The notes under the pieces were generated by a model. That model was not told the origin of the DNA, ran no database searches, and saw nothing but the letters and a program-made list of their open reading frames with translations. From assembly GCA_903828145.1 (NCBI GenBank), contig CAIKKY010000010.1, forward strand, positions 100,039 to 164,038: a DNA stretch of 64,000 bases, written 5' to 3'. This document shows positions 50,703-60,092 of this stretch, in pieces (position 1 is the first letter of the stretch; every line of letters begins with the position of its first letter). Origin of the DNA: an uncultured Hyphomicrobiales bacterium (GTDB taxonomy: Bacteria; Pseudomonadota; Alphaproteobacteria; Rhizobiales; Devosiaceae). Both the position numbers and the translations under genes were made by a program.

Positions 50703-52199
50703 ATGAAAGACAGCACAACACTGATGGCTATGCCGCAGGCGCCGCGTGATTTCGGTTTCTGGAGAGATGGAAAGTGGGTCCGGGGACGCGAAAAGGCCGA
50801 GCGCCGTTCGCCCGCCCACGGACTTCCGGTCACGCTGACGGAAAAATGCACCCTTGAGGATCTCGACGACACCGTGGCCGTAGCCCGGCGCGCCTTCGAG
50901 GATCGCCGCTGGTCCGGCCTGTCGGGCGCAGCGCGGGGCACTGTGCTGTTGCGCACCGCCGACCTGTTGCGCCGCCGCCGCGATGAAATCGCCTATTGGG
51001 AAGTGCTGGAAAACGGCAAGGCCATCACCCAGGCCCGAGGCGAAATCGACCATTGCATTGCCTGTTTCGAGACAGCCGCCGGCGCGGCGCGGCTCCTGCA
51101 TGGCGATAGTTTCAATTCGCTGGGAGACGCCCTGTTTGGCATGGTGCTGCGCGAACCGGTGGGCGTTGTCGGTCTGATTACGCCTTGGAACTTCCCCTTT
51201 CTCATCCTGTGTGAGCGGGTGCCCTTCATCCTCGCCTCGGGCTGCACGCTGGTCGTGAAGCCGTCTGAGGTCACAAGCGCCACGACCCTCATTCTGGGCG
51301 AAATCCTCACTGAGGCCGGTCTGCCGGATGGCGTCTATAATGTGGTGACCGGGCCGGGCCGGACCATCGGCCAGGCGCTCACCGCCCATCCCGATGTGGA
51401 CATGCTGTCCTTTACCGGGTCAACGGCCGTGGGCCGATCCTGCGTGCATGCGGCAGCGGATTCCAATTTCAAGAAGCTCGGCCTTGAACTGGGCGGCAAG
51501 AACCCGATCATTGTGTTTGCCGATTCCGACCTTGAAGACGCCGCCGACGGCGCCGCCTTTGGTGTCAGTTTCAATAGCGGGCAGTGCTGCGTGTCCTCAA
51601 GTCGCCTGATCGTCGAGCGGTCCGTGGCGGCCGAGTTTGAAAAGCTGCTCGCCGATAAGATGAAAAAGATCGTCGTCGGCGATCCGCTCGATCCGGCAAC
51701 CCAGATTGGTGCCATCACCACCAACGCCCAGTTCGATACGATTTTCGGCTTTATCGAACGCGGCCAGGCCGAAGGGGCAACGGTCGTTACCGGGGGCAAG
51801 GTGCTGGATTTCGGCCGTGGCCAGTATATCGAGCCCACGCTGTTCTCCGGTGTTACCCGCAACATGGCCATCGCCCGCGATGAAATCTTCGGGCCCGTCC
51901 TCTCCTCCTTCCATTTTGATACCGTGGATGAGGCAATCGAGATCGCCAATGATACGGTTTATGGTCTGGCTGCGAGCCTGTGGACCAAGAATATCGACAA
52001 GGCCCTGACCGTGACACGGCGGGTGCGGGCCGGACGCTTCTGGGTCAATACCATCATGGCGGGTGGGCCGGAAATGCCGCTCGGCGGGTTCAAGCAATCC
52101 GGTTGGGGCCGCGAGACCGGCCTGTATGGCGTCGAAGAATACACCCAGGTGAAATCGGTCCACATCGAGATCGGCAAACGTTCGCACTGGGTGAGCTGA
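50703..52199 (+). CDS. Aldehyde dehydrogenase family protein
   Basis: ITPWNFPFLILCERV, LELGGKNPIIVF, FNSGQCCVSSSR catalytic Cys. Confidence 0.96.
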   Translation: MKDSTTLMAMPQAPRDFGFWRDGKWVRGREKAERRSPAHGLPVTLTEKCTLEDLDDTVAVARRAFEDRRWSGLSGAARGTVLLRTADLLRRRRDEIAYWEVLENGKAITQARGEIDHCIACFETAAGAARLLHGDSFNSLGDALFGMVLREPVGVVGLITPWNFPFLILCERVPFILASGCTLVVKPSEVTSATTLILGEILTEAGLPDGVYNVVTGPGRTIGQALTAHPDVDMLSFTGSTAVGRSCVHAAADSNFKKLGLELGGKNPIIVFADSDLEDAADGAAFGVSFNSGQCCVSSSRLIVERSVAAEFEKLLADKMKKIVVGDPLDPATQIGAITTNAQFDTIFGFIERGQAEGATVVTGGKVLDFGRGQYIEPTLFSGVTRNMAIARDEIFGPVLSSFHFDTVDEAIEIANDTVYGLAASLWTKNIDKALTVTRRVRAGRFWVNTIMAGGPEMPLGGFKQSGWGRETGLYGVEEYTQVKSVHIEIGKRSHWVS

Positions 52200-53803
52200 T
52201 GGCTCAGGGTTTTGACTATGTCATCGTGGGGGGCGGCTCAGCGGGGTGCGTGATGGCCGCCCGGCTGTCCGAAGACCCGACCTGCCGTGTCTGCCTCATC
52301 GAGGCGGGCGGGCGGGACAGCCACCCCTTTATCCACATTCCGGTCGGTTTTGCCAAAATGACCACCGGGCCCCTGACCTGGGGGCTGACCACCGTGCCGC
52401 AGCGGCACGCCAATAATCGCGAAATTCCCTATGCACAGGCGCGTGTTCTGGGCGGTGGGTCGTCAATCAACGCTGAAATCTTCACGCGCGGCCACCCGTC
52501 GGATTACGACCGCTGGGCTGAGGACGAAGGGGCGACCGGCTGGGCCTTCAACGACATTTCGCGCTATTTTCTGCGCTCCGAGGGCAACAGCATCCTGTCG
52601 GGTGAATGGCATGGCACGGACGGGCCTTTGGGCGTGTCCAATGTCCCTGAGCCCAACGCCCTGAGCCGCGCTTTTGTGCAAAGCTGCCAGGAATTGGGTA
52701 TGCCCTATAACCCCGATTTCAACGGGGCGAGGCAGGAAGGCGCAGGGATCTATCAGCTGACGACCCGCAACAATCGGCGCTGCTCGGCAGCGGTTGCCTA
52801 TTTGCGGCCGGCGCTCACCCGCCCCAACCTGACGCTGGTCACGGGCGCGCTTGTGCGCCGCATCGTGATCGAAAACGGTCGGGCCACGGGCGTAGAATAC
52901 AGCCTCGGCAAAACCATCATCACCGCCGCGGCCAGTTCCGAAGTGCTGGTGACTTCCGGCGCCATCGGTAGCCCGAAGCTCCTGATGCTGTCGGGCATCG
53001 GGCCGTCTGCTCACCTCAATGCCGTGGGTGTGCCCGTCGTCCATCACCTGCCCGGTGTGGGCCAGAACCTCAACGACCATTTCGGCATCGATATCGTGGC
53101 CGAACTCCATGGCCATGGCTCGCTCGACAAATACAACAAGCCGCACTGGATGCTGTGGGCGGGCCTGCAATACGCGCTGTTCAACTCGGGCCCGGTGACC
53201 TCCAACGTCGTGGAAGGCGGGGCGTTTTTCCATGCTGACCGCAAGCGGTCGGACATGCCTCCCGATCTGCAGTTTCACTTTCTGTGTGGCGCGGGAGCCG
53301 AGGCGGGTGTGCCTTCGGTTCCGGTGGGATCGTCGGGCATTACGCTCAACAGTTATACCGTGCGCCCGAAATCACGCGGGTCTGTCACCCTGCGGTCCGC
53401 TGACCCGTCGGACAAGCCGCTGGTCGATCCTAATTTCCTTGCCGAACCCGATGACCTGCGGGTTTCAGTCGAAGGCGTTCGGATCAGCCGCGATATTTTC
53501 AACCAGCCGTCGCTCAACAAATACATCAAGGCGATCCGCTTCCCGGACGACAGCGTGAAGACCAAAGCGGATTTCGAAGCCTATGCCCGCCAATACGGCC
53601 GCACCTCGTACCATCCCACCTGCACCTGCAAGATGGGCACCGACGACATGGCCGTGGTCGATCCGCAGTTGCGGGTCTACGGGATTGAAGCGCTGCGGGT
53701 CTGTGACAGCTCGATCATGCCCTCGCTGGTGGGGTCGAATACCAATGCGCCCACGATCATGATCGGCGAGAAAGCCTCAGACCTCGTGCGTGGCAATCGC
53801 TGA
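52199..53803 (+). CDS. GMC family oxidoreductase (choline dehydrogenase-like)
   Basis: FDYVIVGGGSAGCVMAARLSEDP, VLGGGSSINAEIFTRGHPSDYDRW, SGAIGSPKLLMLSGIG, YHPTCTCKMG. Confidence 0.95.
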   Translation: MAQGFDYVIVGGGSAGCVMAARLSEDPTCRVCLIEAGGRDSHPFIHIPVGFAKMTTGPLTWGLTTVPQRHANNREIPYAQARVLGGGSSINAEIFTRGHPSDYDRWAEDEGATGWAFNDISRYFLRSEGNSILSGEWHGTDGPLGVSNVPEPNALSRAFVQSCQELGMPYNPDFNGARQEGAGIYQLTTRNNRRCSAAVAYLRPALTRPNLTLVTGALVRRIVIENGRATGVEYSLGKTIITAAASSEVLVTSGAIGSPKLLMLSGIGPSAHLNAVGVPVVHHLPGVGQNLNDHFGIDIVAELHGHGSLDKYNKPHWMLWAGLQYALFNSGPVTSNVVEGGAFFHADRKRSDMPPDLQFHFLCGAGAEAGVPSVPVGSSGITLNSYTVRPKSRGSVTLRSADPSDKPLVDPNFLAEPDDLRVSVEGVRISRDIFNQPSLNKYIKAIRFPDDSVKTKADFEAYARQYGRTSYHPTCTCKMGTDDMAVVDPQLRVYGIEALRVCDSSIMPSLVGSNTNAPTIMIGEKASDLVRGNR

Positions 53804-53832
53804 CAACAGGCCCTGAACACGGCCGGGCACAG

Positions 53833-53857
53833 CCGGTTCGGGAGTCCCCCGAACCGG
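53833..53857. terminator. Hairpin between convergent GMC and aldo/keto reductase genes
   Basis: CCGGTTCGGG-AGTCC-CCCGAACCGG. Confidence 0.6.
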
Positions 53858-53865
53858 GTCGCCTC

Positions 53866-54684
53866 TCAGTCAAATACGGGCGCGTAGGGCACTTTGGCGT
53901 GATCGACCACTCGGTAATTGATGCGGCTCATGGCGTTGATTCGGGCCATGTCGATGGACGACAGGGTGAAATCCATCACATCAAAGTTCGCCCGGATATT
54001 GTCCGGCTTTGTGGACATGGTGTTGATCGGCACGCCCGTCTGAAGAATCCAGCGGAGCACCACCTGCGCCGCGCTTTTGCCATAGCCCGCCCCGATCTCG
54101 GCGAAGATCGGGTATTTGAACACCTCACCGCGCGCCACCGAGCAGTAAGACGAGAGCGGAATGCCGGTCTCATTGGCTGCGGCCAGCAGGGTGGACTGGT
54201 TGAGCAGGGGGTGAAACTCCACCTGGTTGGTGGCGAGCGGGACCGACACCGTATCGCGCGCGACGCGCATCATGGCGGCGGTAAAGTTTGAGATGCCAAT
54301 GTGGCGGGCAAGCCCCTGCCGATGGGCACGTTCAAGCAGGCGCAGCGTGGGCTTGATCGTGCCGTCAGGGTCTGGCCAGTGCAGCAACAGCAGGTCCACC
54401 TGCTCGATCCGGAGGGCTGCGAGCGATTGCTCGACCGACGGCAGGAACAGGGCTTCGCTGAAGTTATGAATCGACACTTTGGTGGTTATGCACAGCGACT
54501 CGCGGGAAATCCCGCAGGCGGCGAGGGCGCTGCCAACATCGGCTTCGTTGTCATACATCTGCGCGGTATCGAAGGCGCGATAGCCCACCTGCAACGCAGC
54601 GCTGATCGCGCCAGCCAGGTCAGCGCCCTTCAGCGGGAAGGTTCCGAAGGCCCGCTGGTTGCTTTTCTCAAAGGTGATGGTCAT
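53866..54684 (-). CDS. Aldo/keto reductase
   Basis: GYRAFDTAQMYDNEADVGSAL, LLLLHWPDP, GISNFTAAMM. Confidence 0.93.
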   Translation of the reverse strand: MTITFEKSNQRAFGTFPLKGADLAGAISAALQVGYRAFDTAQMYDNEADVGSALAACGISRESLCITTKVSIHNFSEALFLPSVEQSLAALRIEQVDLLLLHWPDPDGTIKPTLRLLERAHRQGLARHIGISNFTAAMMRVARDTVSVPLATNQVEFHPLLNQSTLLAAANETGIPLSSYCSVARGEVFKYPIFAEIGAGYGKSAAQVVLRWILQTGVPINTMSTKPDNIRANFDVMDFTLSSIDMARINAMSRINYRVVDHAKVPYAPVFD

Positions 54685-54775
54685 CCTGCCTCCGATGGCG
54701 GTGGAAAGCTGTTTTGTGAACTGAACGCACGCATGATTTGGCTCTTGAAGACAATGGCGTGAGCTTGTTATTTTG

Positions 54776-54791
54776 ATAACCGGTTAGTTAC
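54776..54791. promoter_or_regulatory. Candidate TetR operator, site C
   Basis: ATAACCGGTTAGTTAC (reverse complement GTAACT-AACC-GGTTAT) between divergent AKR and CoA-transferase genes; contains TAACCGGTTA. Confidence 0.55.
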
Positions 54792-54820
54792 TTGTTGCCA
54801 ATCGGGGTTAGGGGCGAATC

Positions 54821-56392
54821 GTGGGAAAAGTGCAGTCTGCTGCCATGGCCGTGAGCCGGATCCGGGACGGGGCGGTGGTGGCGGTGAATTCGTCCTCGGG
54901 TCTGATGTGTCCAGACGGGGTCCTGAAGGCCTTGGGCGAGCGTTTTGTCGCCGAAGGGGCGCCAAAGGCGCTGAACATGATCCATCCGATCGCCGCTGGT
55001 GACATGTTCGGTACCAAGGGCGTCGATCATCTCGCCCATAAGGGCATGATCGCCACCATCATCGGCGGGTCTTACCCATCGGGTCCGTCTGCCGGCACCC
55101 GACCGCTGATCTGGGACCGGATTCTCGACGAGGATCTCGCGGCCTATAATCTGCCCTCTGGCGTCATCTTCGACATGCTGCGCGAAGGCGCTGGGCATCG
55201 TCCGGGCGTCCTGACCAAGGTCGGCATGGAAACCTTCGTCGACCCCGACCTTGATGGCGGGGCCATGAACAGCAGCGCGCGCGCCCGCCCCATCGTGAAG
55301 AAGGTCGATTTTGCAGGCGAAACCTGGCTGCATTTCCCTCCTCTGCGGCCGGATGTTGCGATTATCCGCGCGACGACCGCCGACGAAAACGGCAACCTGA
55401 CCTTCGAGCAGGAAGGCGCATTGCTCGGCGCCATGGAGCTGGCCCTCGCTGCCCATAACAGCGGCGGCCTGGTGATCGCGCAGGTGCGGCGCGTTGCGGC
55501 TTTCGGCACGCTCAGGCCCCATGATGTGCGCGTGCCCGGCGTGCTGGTTGATATCATTGTCGAAGAGCCCGAACAGCTTCAGACCACGGCAACACCCTAT
55601 GATCCGGCGATTTCGGGCGAGCTGTTCCGCCCGCTCGACAGTTTCGATCTGCCTGAGTTCGGCGTCAGCAAAGTGATTGCCCGGCGCGTCGCGCAGGAAC
55701 TGCAGCGCGGCTGGGCCGTGAATATCGGCTTCGGCATCTCCGCCAATGTACCCCGCATTCTGATTGAGGAAGGCCTGCACGGCCAGGTGACCTGGGCGAT
55801 TGAACAGGGCGCCGTGGGCGGGGTACCGCTGCTCGACTTCAAGTTCGGCTGCGCGTCGAATGCCGAGGCCTTCGTCGCATCGCCGCACCAGTTCCTGTAT
55901 TTTCAGGCGGGCGGTTTCGACTGCACCTTGCTGTCCTTCCTCGAAATTGGGGCCGACGGCTCGGTCAATGTCAGCCGTCTCGCGTCAACACCCCATCGGA
56001 CGGCCGGCGCGGGCGGCTTCATCGACATCACCGCCCGGGCAAAAAAGATCGTGTTCTCGGGCAATTTCAATGCCGGTGCCAAGATGCATATCGAAGACGG
56101 GCGCCTGGTCATCGATCACGAAGGCAAGGCGGCCAAAATCGTCGGGACGGTGGACCATGTGACGTTTGCCGGCGCGCGGGCGCTGCGGCAGGGTCAGGAT
56201 GTCACCTATATTACCGAGCGCTGCGTGATGAAGCTCACCCACGAGGGGCTGGTTGTCACAGAGATCGCGCCGGGCCTTGACCTGAGACGTGACATTCTCG
56301 ACCGTGCGGCGACACCACTCGTCGTGTCGCCAACGCTGAAACCGATGGCGCCGGACCTGTTCCGGCCCGAAAAGATGGGACTGCACCTGTGA
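54821..56392 (+). CDS. Acyl-CoA:acetate/3-ketoacid CoA-transferase family protein
   Basis: DGAVVAVNSSSGLMCPDGVLKALGERF, TADENGNLTFEQEGA, GFGISANVPRILIEEGLHGQVTWAIEQGAVGGVPL. Confidence 0.9.
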   Translation: MGKVQSAAMAVSRIRDGAVVAVNSSSGLMCPDGVLKALGERFVAEGAPKALNMIHPIAAGDMFGTKGVDHLAHKGMIATIIGGSYPSGPSAGTRPLIWDRILDEDLAAYNLPSGVIFDMLREGAGHRPGVLTKVGMETFVDPDLDGGAMNSSARARPIVKKVDFAGETWLHFPPLRPDVAIIRATTADENGNLTFEQEGALLGAMELALAAHNSGGLVIAQVRRVAAFGTLRPHDVRVPGVLVDIIVEEPEQLQTTATPYDPAISGELFRPLDSFDLPEFGVSKVIARRVAQELQRGWAVNIGFGISANVPRILIEEGLHGQVTWAIEQGAVGGVPLLDFKFGCASNAEAFVASPHQFLYFQAGGFDCTLLSFLEIGADGSVNVSRLASTPHRTAGAGGFIDITARAKKIVFSGNFNAGAKMHIEDGRLVIDHEGKAAKIVGTVDHVTFAGARALRQGQDVTYITERCVMKLTHEGLVVTEIAPGLDLRRDILDRAATPLVVSPTLKPMAPDLFRPEKMGLHL

Positions 56393-57165
56393 GCGATCCG
56401 CGCCTTGAGCTGACCTATGAGGGCGAGATCGCCCGGCTCACGATCCGGCGGCCTGACAAGCTGAATGCTCTCGACGCCGAGATGATGGCGGCGCTGGTCG
56501 GCCTTGCGCACGAGGTCGAACAATCGTCTGCGCGCGTCCTCATCCTGCAGGGTGAAGGCGGCCGTGCCTTTTCCGCCGGCGGTGACATAGCGGCCTGGAG
56601 TGCCGAAACACCCGAGGCCTTCGGTCGGCACTGGGTGCGCGATGGGCACGTCGCGCTCGATGCGCTGGCGCAACTGGCTATTCCCGTCATAGCGGCCATT
56701 GATGGCCACTGTCTGGGCGGCGGGCTCGAACTGGCGGCGACCGCCGATTATCGCATCGCCGAGGCGCAGGTGACTTTTGGCCAGCCTGAAACGAGGATCG
56801 GCATTATTCCCGGCTGGTCAGGCACGCAGCGGGCGGTTCGCCGCTTTGGGGCGCAGATTGTGCGCCGTATGGCCCTGTTTGGCGAGGTGCTCACGGCGGC
56901 CGAGGCTGAGGCCGCAGGCATTGTGGACAAGGTGGTCCCCGAGGGACAGGCCGGGGCCGCCGCACTTGCGCTGGCCGAGCAGGTTCTTGACCGCGCGCCG
57001 CGCGCGACGGAATTGACCAAGATGCTCATCAATGCCGCTGAGGGTGAAGAAGGCGGGCGCATCCTCGAATCGCTGGCGGGCTCGATTGCTGCGGCCAGTG
57101 ATGACCTGCAACTCGGCCTCGCGGCCTTCCGCGCCAAGCGTAAGCCCGACTTCCGGCGGCGCTGA
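56389..57165 (+). CDS. Enoyl-CoA hydratase/isomerase family protein
   Basis: [49 protein letters not shown]. Confidence 0.94.
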   Translation: MSDPRLELTYEGEIARLTIRRPDKLNALDAEMMAALVGLAHEVEQSSARVLILQGEGGRAFSAGGDIAAWSAETPEAFGRHWVRDGHVALDALAQLAIPVIAAIDGHCLGGGLELAATADYRIAEAQVTFGQPETRIGIIPGWSGTQRAVRRFGAQIVRRMALFGEVLTAAEAEAAGIVDKVVPEGQAGAAALALAEQVLDRAPRATELTKMLINAAEGEEGGRILESLAGSIAAASDDLQLGLAAFRAKRKPDFRRR

Positions 57166-57217
57166 TCCCTGGCGAACAAACGTTCGTGCAGTCCACCCAC
57201 ACCAGCGAGGCCCCGGT

Positions 57218-58471
57218 TTGCGCGACAAGGCATTTCTGACCGGCCTGTTTGAGGCCGCCGTGGCTGCGGCTGATCCGCAGGCGGCGCTGCGGGCGCATCT
57301 GCCGCCAAAACCGCGAGGCCGCACCGTCGTGATCGGTGCGGGGAAGGGCGCGGCGCAGCTGGCTGCCGCGCTCGAAACCCTGTGGGATGGTCCCCTCAGC
57401 GGTGTCATCGTTACCCGCTATGGCTATGGCTGTGCGACACAGACCATTCGGGTGATGGAAGCAGCGCACCCGGTACCCGATGGGGCGGGTCTTGCAGCGA
57501 GCGCGGCCCTCCTTGCGGCGGTGCAGGGCCTCTCCCCCGATGATCTCGTCATTGCCCTTGTTTCAGGCGGCGGGTCGGCGCTGTTGCCGGCACCGCCCGA
57601 TGGTCTGGGCCTTGCCGACGAGACTGCGCTGGCGGAGGTTCTCCTCGCATCCGGCGCGCCGATTTCGGTGATGAATGCAATCCGCAAGCAGGTGTCGACC
57701 ATCAAGGGTGGGCGGCTGGCGGCAGCCTGTTTTCCGGCCCGTGTGGTCAGTCTGATCGTATCCGATGTCCCCGGCGATAACCCCGCCGAAGTGGCCTCGG
57801 GCCCGACCGTACCCGATGCTGTTGCCCCCGAGGAGGCGCTGGCGCTGGCCGATGCCTGGCGGATCGTTTTGCCGCCCCGCATCCGCGCTCACCTGCAGTC
57901 CGGCCGGGCCGCTGCGCCTTTGCCGACAGACCCGGTTTTTGCTCGCAATACGGTTCACGTTATCGCCTCGGCCCGGCAGTCCCTGGAGGCCGCGGCCCGG
58001 CGCTCTGAAACGCTCGGCGTGGCGGCTGTCATTCTCTCTGACAGCATGGAAGGTGAGGCCCGCGAGGTGGGCCGCGTTCATGCCGCCCTGATGCGGGAGA
58101 TCGCCCTGCATGATCGCCCGTTTTCGCGCCCCGTCGTGCTGCTATCGGGCGGGGAAACAACCGTCACGGTCCGGGCGAAGGGCAAGGGCGGCCGCAATAC
58201 CGAGTTCCTCCTGGCCCTTGCTGCGGCGGCACCGGGTCTGGCCTTCACAGCGCTCGCGGCGGACACCGATGGCATCGACGGCACCGAGGATAATGCGGGT
58301 GCCTTTGCCGATGGCACCACGGCGGTGCGCCTGCGCGCTCTTGGGCTCGATCCGATTGCCTGCCTGGCCGGCAATGACGCCTGGACCGCTTTTGCCGCCT
58401 TGGGGGACCTGTTCGTGCCCGGCCCAACCGGCACCAATGTCAATGATTTCCGGGCGCTTCTGTTGCGCTGA
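57218..58471 (+). CDS. Glycerate 2-kinase (MOFRL family), predicted TTG start
   Basis: [55 protein letters not shown]-terminal [28 protein letters not shown]. Confidence 0.92.
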   Translation: MRDKAFLTGLFEAAVAAADPQAALRAHLPPKPRGRTVVIGAGKGAAQLAAALETLWDGPLSGVIVTRYGYGCATQTIRVMEAAHPVPDGAGLAASAALLAAVQGLSPDDLVIALVSGGGSALLPAPPDGLGLADETALAEVLLASGAPISVMNAIRKQVSTIKGGRLAAACFPARVVSLIVSDVPGDNPAEVASGPTVPDAVAPEEALALADAWRIVLPPRIRAHLQSGRAAAPLPTDPVFARNTVHVIASARQSLEAAARRSETLGVAAVILSDSMEGEAREVGRVHAALMREIALHDRPFSRPVVLLSGGETTVTVRAKGKGGRNTEFLLALAAAAPGLAFTALAADTDGIDGTEDNAGAFADGTTAVRLRALGLDPIACLAGNDAWTAFAALGDLFVPGPTGTNVNDFRALLLR

Positions 58472-58479
58472 CCGGCCTC

Positions 58480-58935
58480 TTAGCGCTGAACCATCAACAG
58501 GTTCGTACCCATCTGCACAGCCTCGCCGCGCTGGTTATGCACGGTGACGGCCAACTCGATGATCCCCCGGGTCCCGTCGCTGGTGGGACGCAGGGCGCGG
58601 ACCTCGATGCGGGCCCTGATTGAATCGTTCGCGAGTACGGGATGTCGGAACGACCAGTCCCAGTGGAGCGACGCAATGGCCCGAAATTGGGCAGCAGCCT
58701 GATTTTTGAGCCCATCGGTCAACGAGAGGATCAGCAGTCCGTGGGCGACGCGGCGGGGAAAGCCCAGCGCGCGCGCCGCCTCATCGTCCATGTGAATGCC
58801 GAAGCGGTCCCCCGTCATGTCGGCAAACTGGTCGATCAAGGCTTCCGAAACGATGGTTTCCGCCGTTTCGATGGCGTCGCCGACCACAAGGTCATCGAGT
58901 CCGTAAGTGCCCGGGGGCAGCAGGCGGCCGCTCAT
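58480..58935 (-). CDS. MaoC-family (R-hydratase-like) dehydratase
   Basis: IDQFADMTGDRFGIHMDDEAARALGFPRRVAHGLLILSL hot-dog hydratase motif. Confidence 0.93.
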   Translation of the reverse strand: MSGRLLPPGTYGLDDLVVGDAIETAETIVSEALIDQFADMTGDRFGIHMDDEAARALGFPRRVAHGLLILSLTDGLKNQAAAQFRAIASLHWDWSFRHPVLANDSIRARIEVRALRPTSDGTRGIIELAVTVHNQRGEAVQMGTNLLMVQR

Positions 58936-59948
58936 GCGGGGACCGGCGCATCGTCGCGCAACAGCCCCTGCGACTTGAGTTCAGCCCAGAATTCGGCGGG
59001 AATGGGGTGACTGAACCAGGCAAGGTTCTGCTCAAGCTGATCCACGGTCCGGGTACCGGCGCAGAACGACGGCACCGCCGGGTGCGCCACGACGAATTGC
59101 AGGGCTGCGGCCGGCAGGGGCACGTTGAAGCGGTGGCAGACCGCCTCGATTTTCGCCACTTTTTCCATCACGGCTGCAGGAGCCGGGGCATAGTTGTAGC
59201 GGGCACCGGGCTTGGCGCCCGTGGCGAGGATGCCGGAATTGAAGCCCCCGCCCACAAGCACGGCGGCGCCGCGCGCTTCGCACAAAGGCAGGAAGCTATC
59301 GAGCGCCTCCTGTTCGAGCAGCGTATAGCGCCCCGCAAGCAGGAAGCAGTCAAAGTCCCGCTGCTGCAAGGCGGCATGGCACACCTGCCACTCGTTGACT
59401 CCCACACCGATCGCTTTGACGAGTTTTTCGTCCCTGAGCCGGGCCAGCGCCCTATAGCAGCCATCCATGGCCTGCCGGAACACCTCCGGCTGCTCGGCGC
59501 CGCGCGTGAAGACATCGATGTCGTGGATGAAGAGGATATCGATACGCTCAAGCGCCAGCCGCTGCAGGCTATCTTCGAAAGAGCGCAACGTACCATCGTA
59601 GCTGTAGTCGAAATCCATGGTGAACGGCGCGGCATTGGTCCAGGGCGAAAAGTCGATGGTGTCGCGCTTTGCTGGCCGCAGCAGCCGCCCAACCTTCGAG
59701 GCCAGCACGAAATCGTCGCGCTTCTTCCAGCGCAACGATTGGCCGGTGCGCAGTTCGGACAGGCCATGGCCATACATGGGCGCAGTGTCGAAGAAACGCA
59801 CGCCCTGGGCCCAGGCGGTCTGAAACATCGCGTCTGAGGTTTCTTCGTCGATCTCGCGGACGAAATTGCCGACGGGTGCGGTACCAAATGCAAAGCCTGT
59901 TACATCAAGGTCAACCCGCCCGAACTTGCGCTTTTGATCTGGACGCAT
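58932..59948 (-). CDS. Aldo/keto reductase (D-threo-aldose/pyridoxal dehydrogenase-like)
   Basis: AWAQGVRFFDTAPMYGHGLSELRTGQSL, RIDILFIHDIDVF, AIGVGVNEW. Confidence 0.92.
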   Translation of the reverse strand: MRPDQKRKFGRVDLDVTGFAFGTAPVGNFVREIDEETSDAMFQTAWAQGVRFFDTAPMYGHGLSELRTGQSLRWKKRDDFVLASKVGRLLRPAKRDTIDFSPWTNAAPFTMDFDYSYDGTLRSFEDSLQRLALERIDILFIHDIDVFTRGAEQPEVFRQAMDGCYRALARLRDEKLVKAIGVGVNEWQVCHAALQQRDFDCFLLAGRYTLLEQEALDSFLPLCEARGAAVLVGGGFNSGILATGAKPGARYNYAPAPAAVMEKVAKIEAVCHRFNVPLPAAALQFVVAHPAVPSFCAGTRTVDQLEQNLAWFSHPIPAEFWAELKSQGLLRDDAPVPA

Positions 59949-59968
59949 GGCATTCTCCCCTCAAATAA

Positions 59969-59984
59969 GTAACTGTTTGGTGCA
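59969..59984. promoter_or_regulatory. Candidate TetR operator, site D
   Basis: GTAACTGTTTGGTGCA upstream of AKR-MaoC operon; shares GTAACY-N4-RGTGC with site B. Confidence 0.5.
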
Positions 59985-60092
59985 TTAATGGCATGCAGGG
60001 GCGGTGGATGCAAGGCGGTGGCTGTGCATCGGACGGGCACTTTTCCAGAGCGGTACGACGGTTGCGCGAGCGGCTGGAGCCTCGTTTGCGGC

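Noticed and set aside
48950-50956. 668-aa minus-strand ORF spanning permease, ADH and start of ALDH
   Set aside because: Overlaps three well-supported genes and has no recognisable domain.
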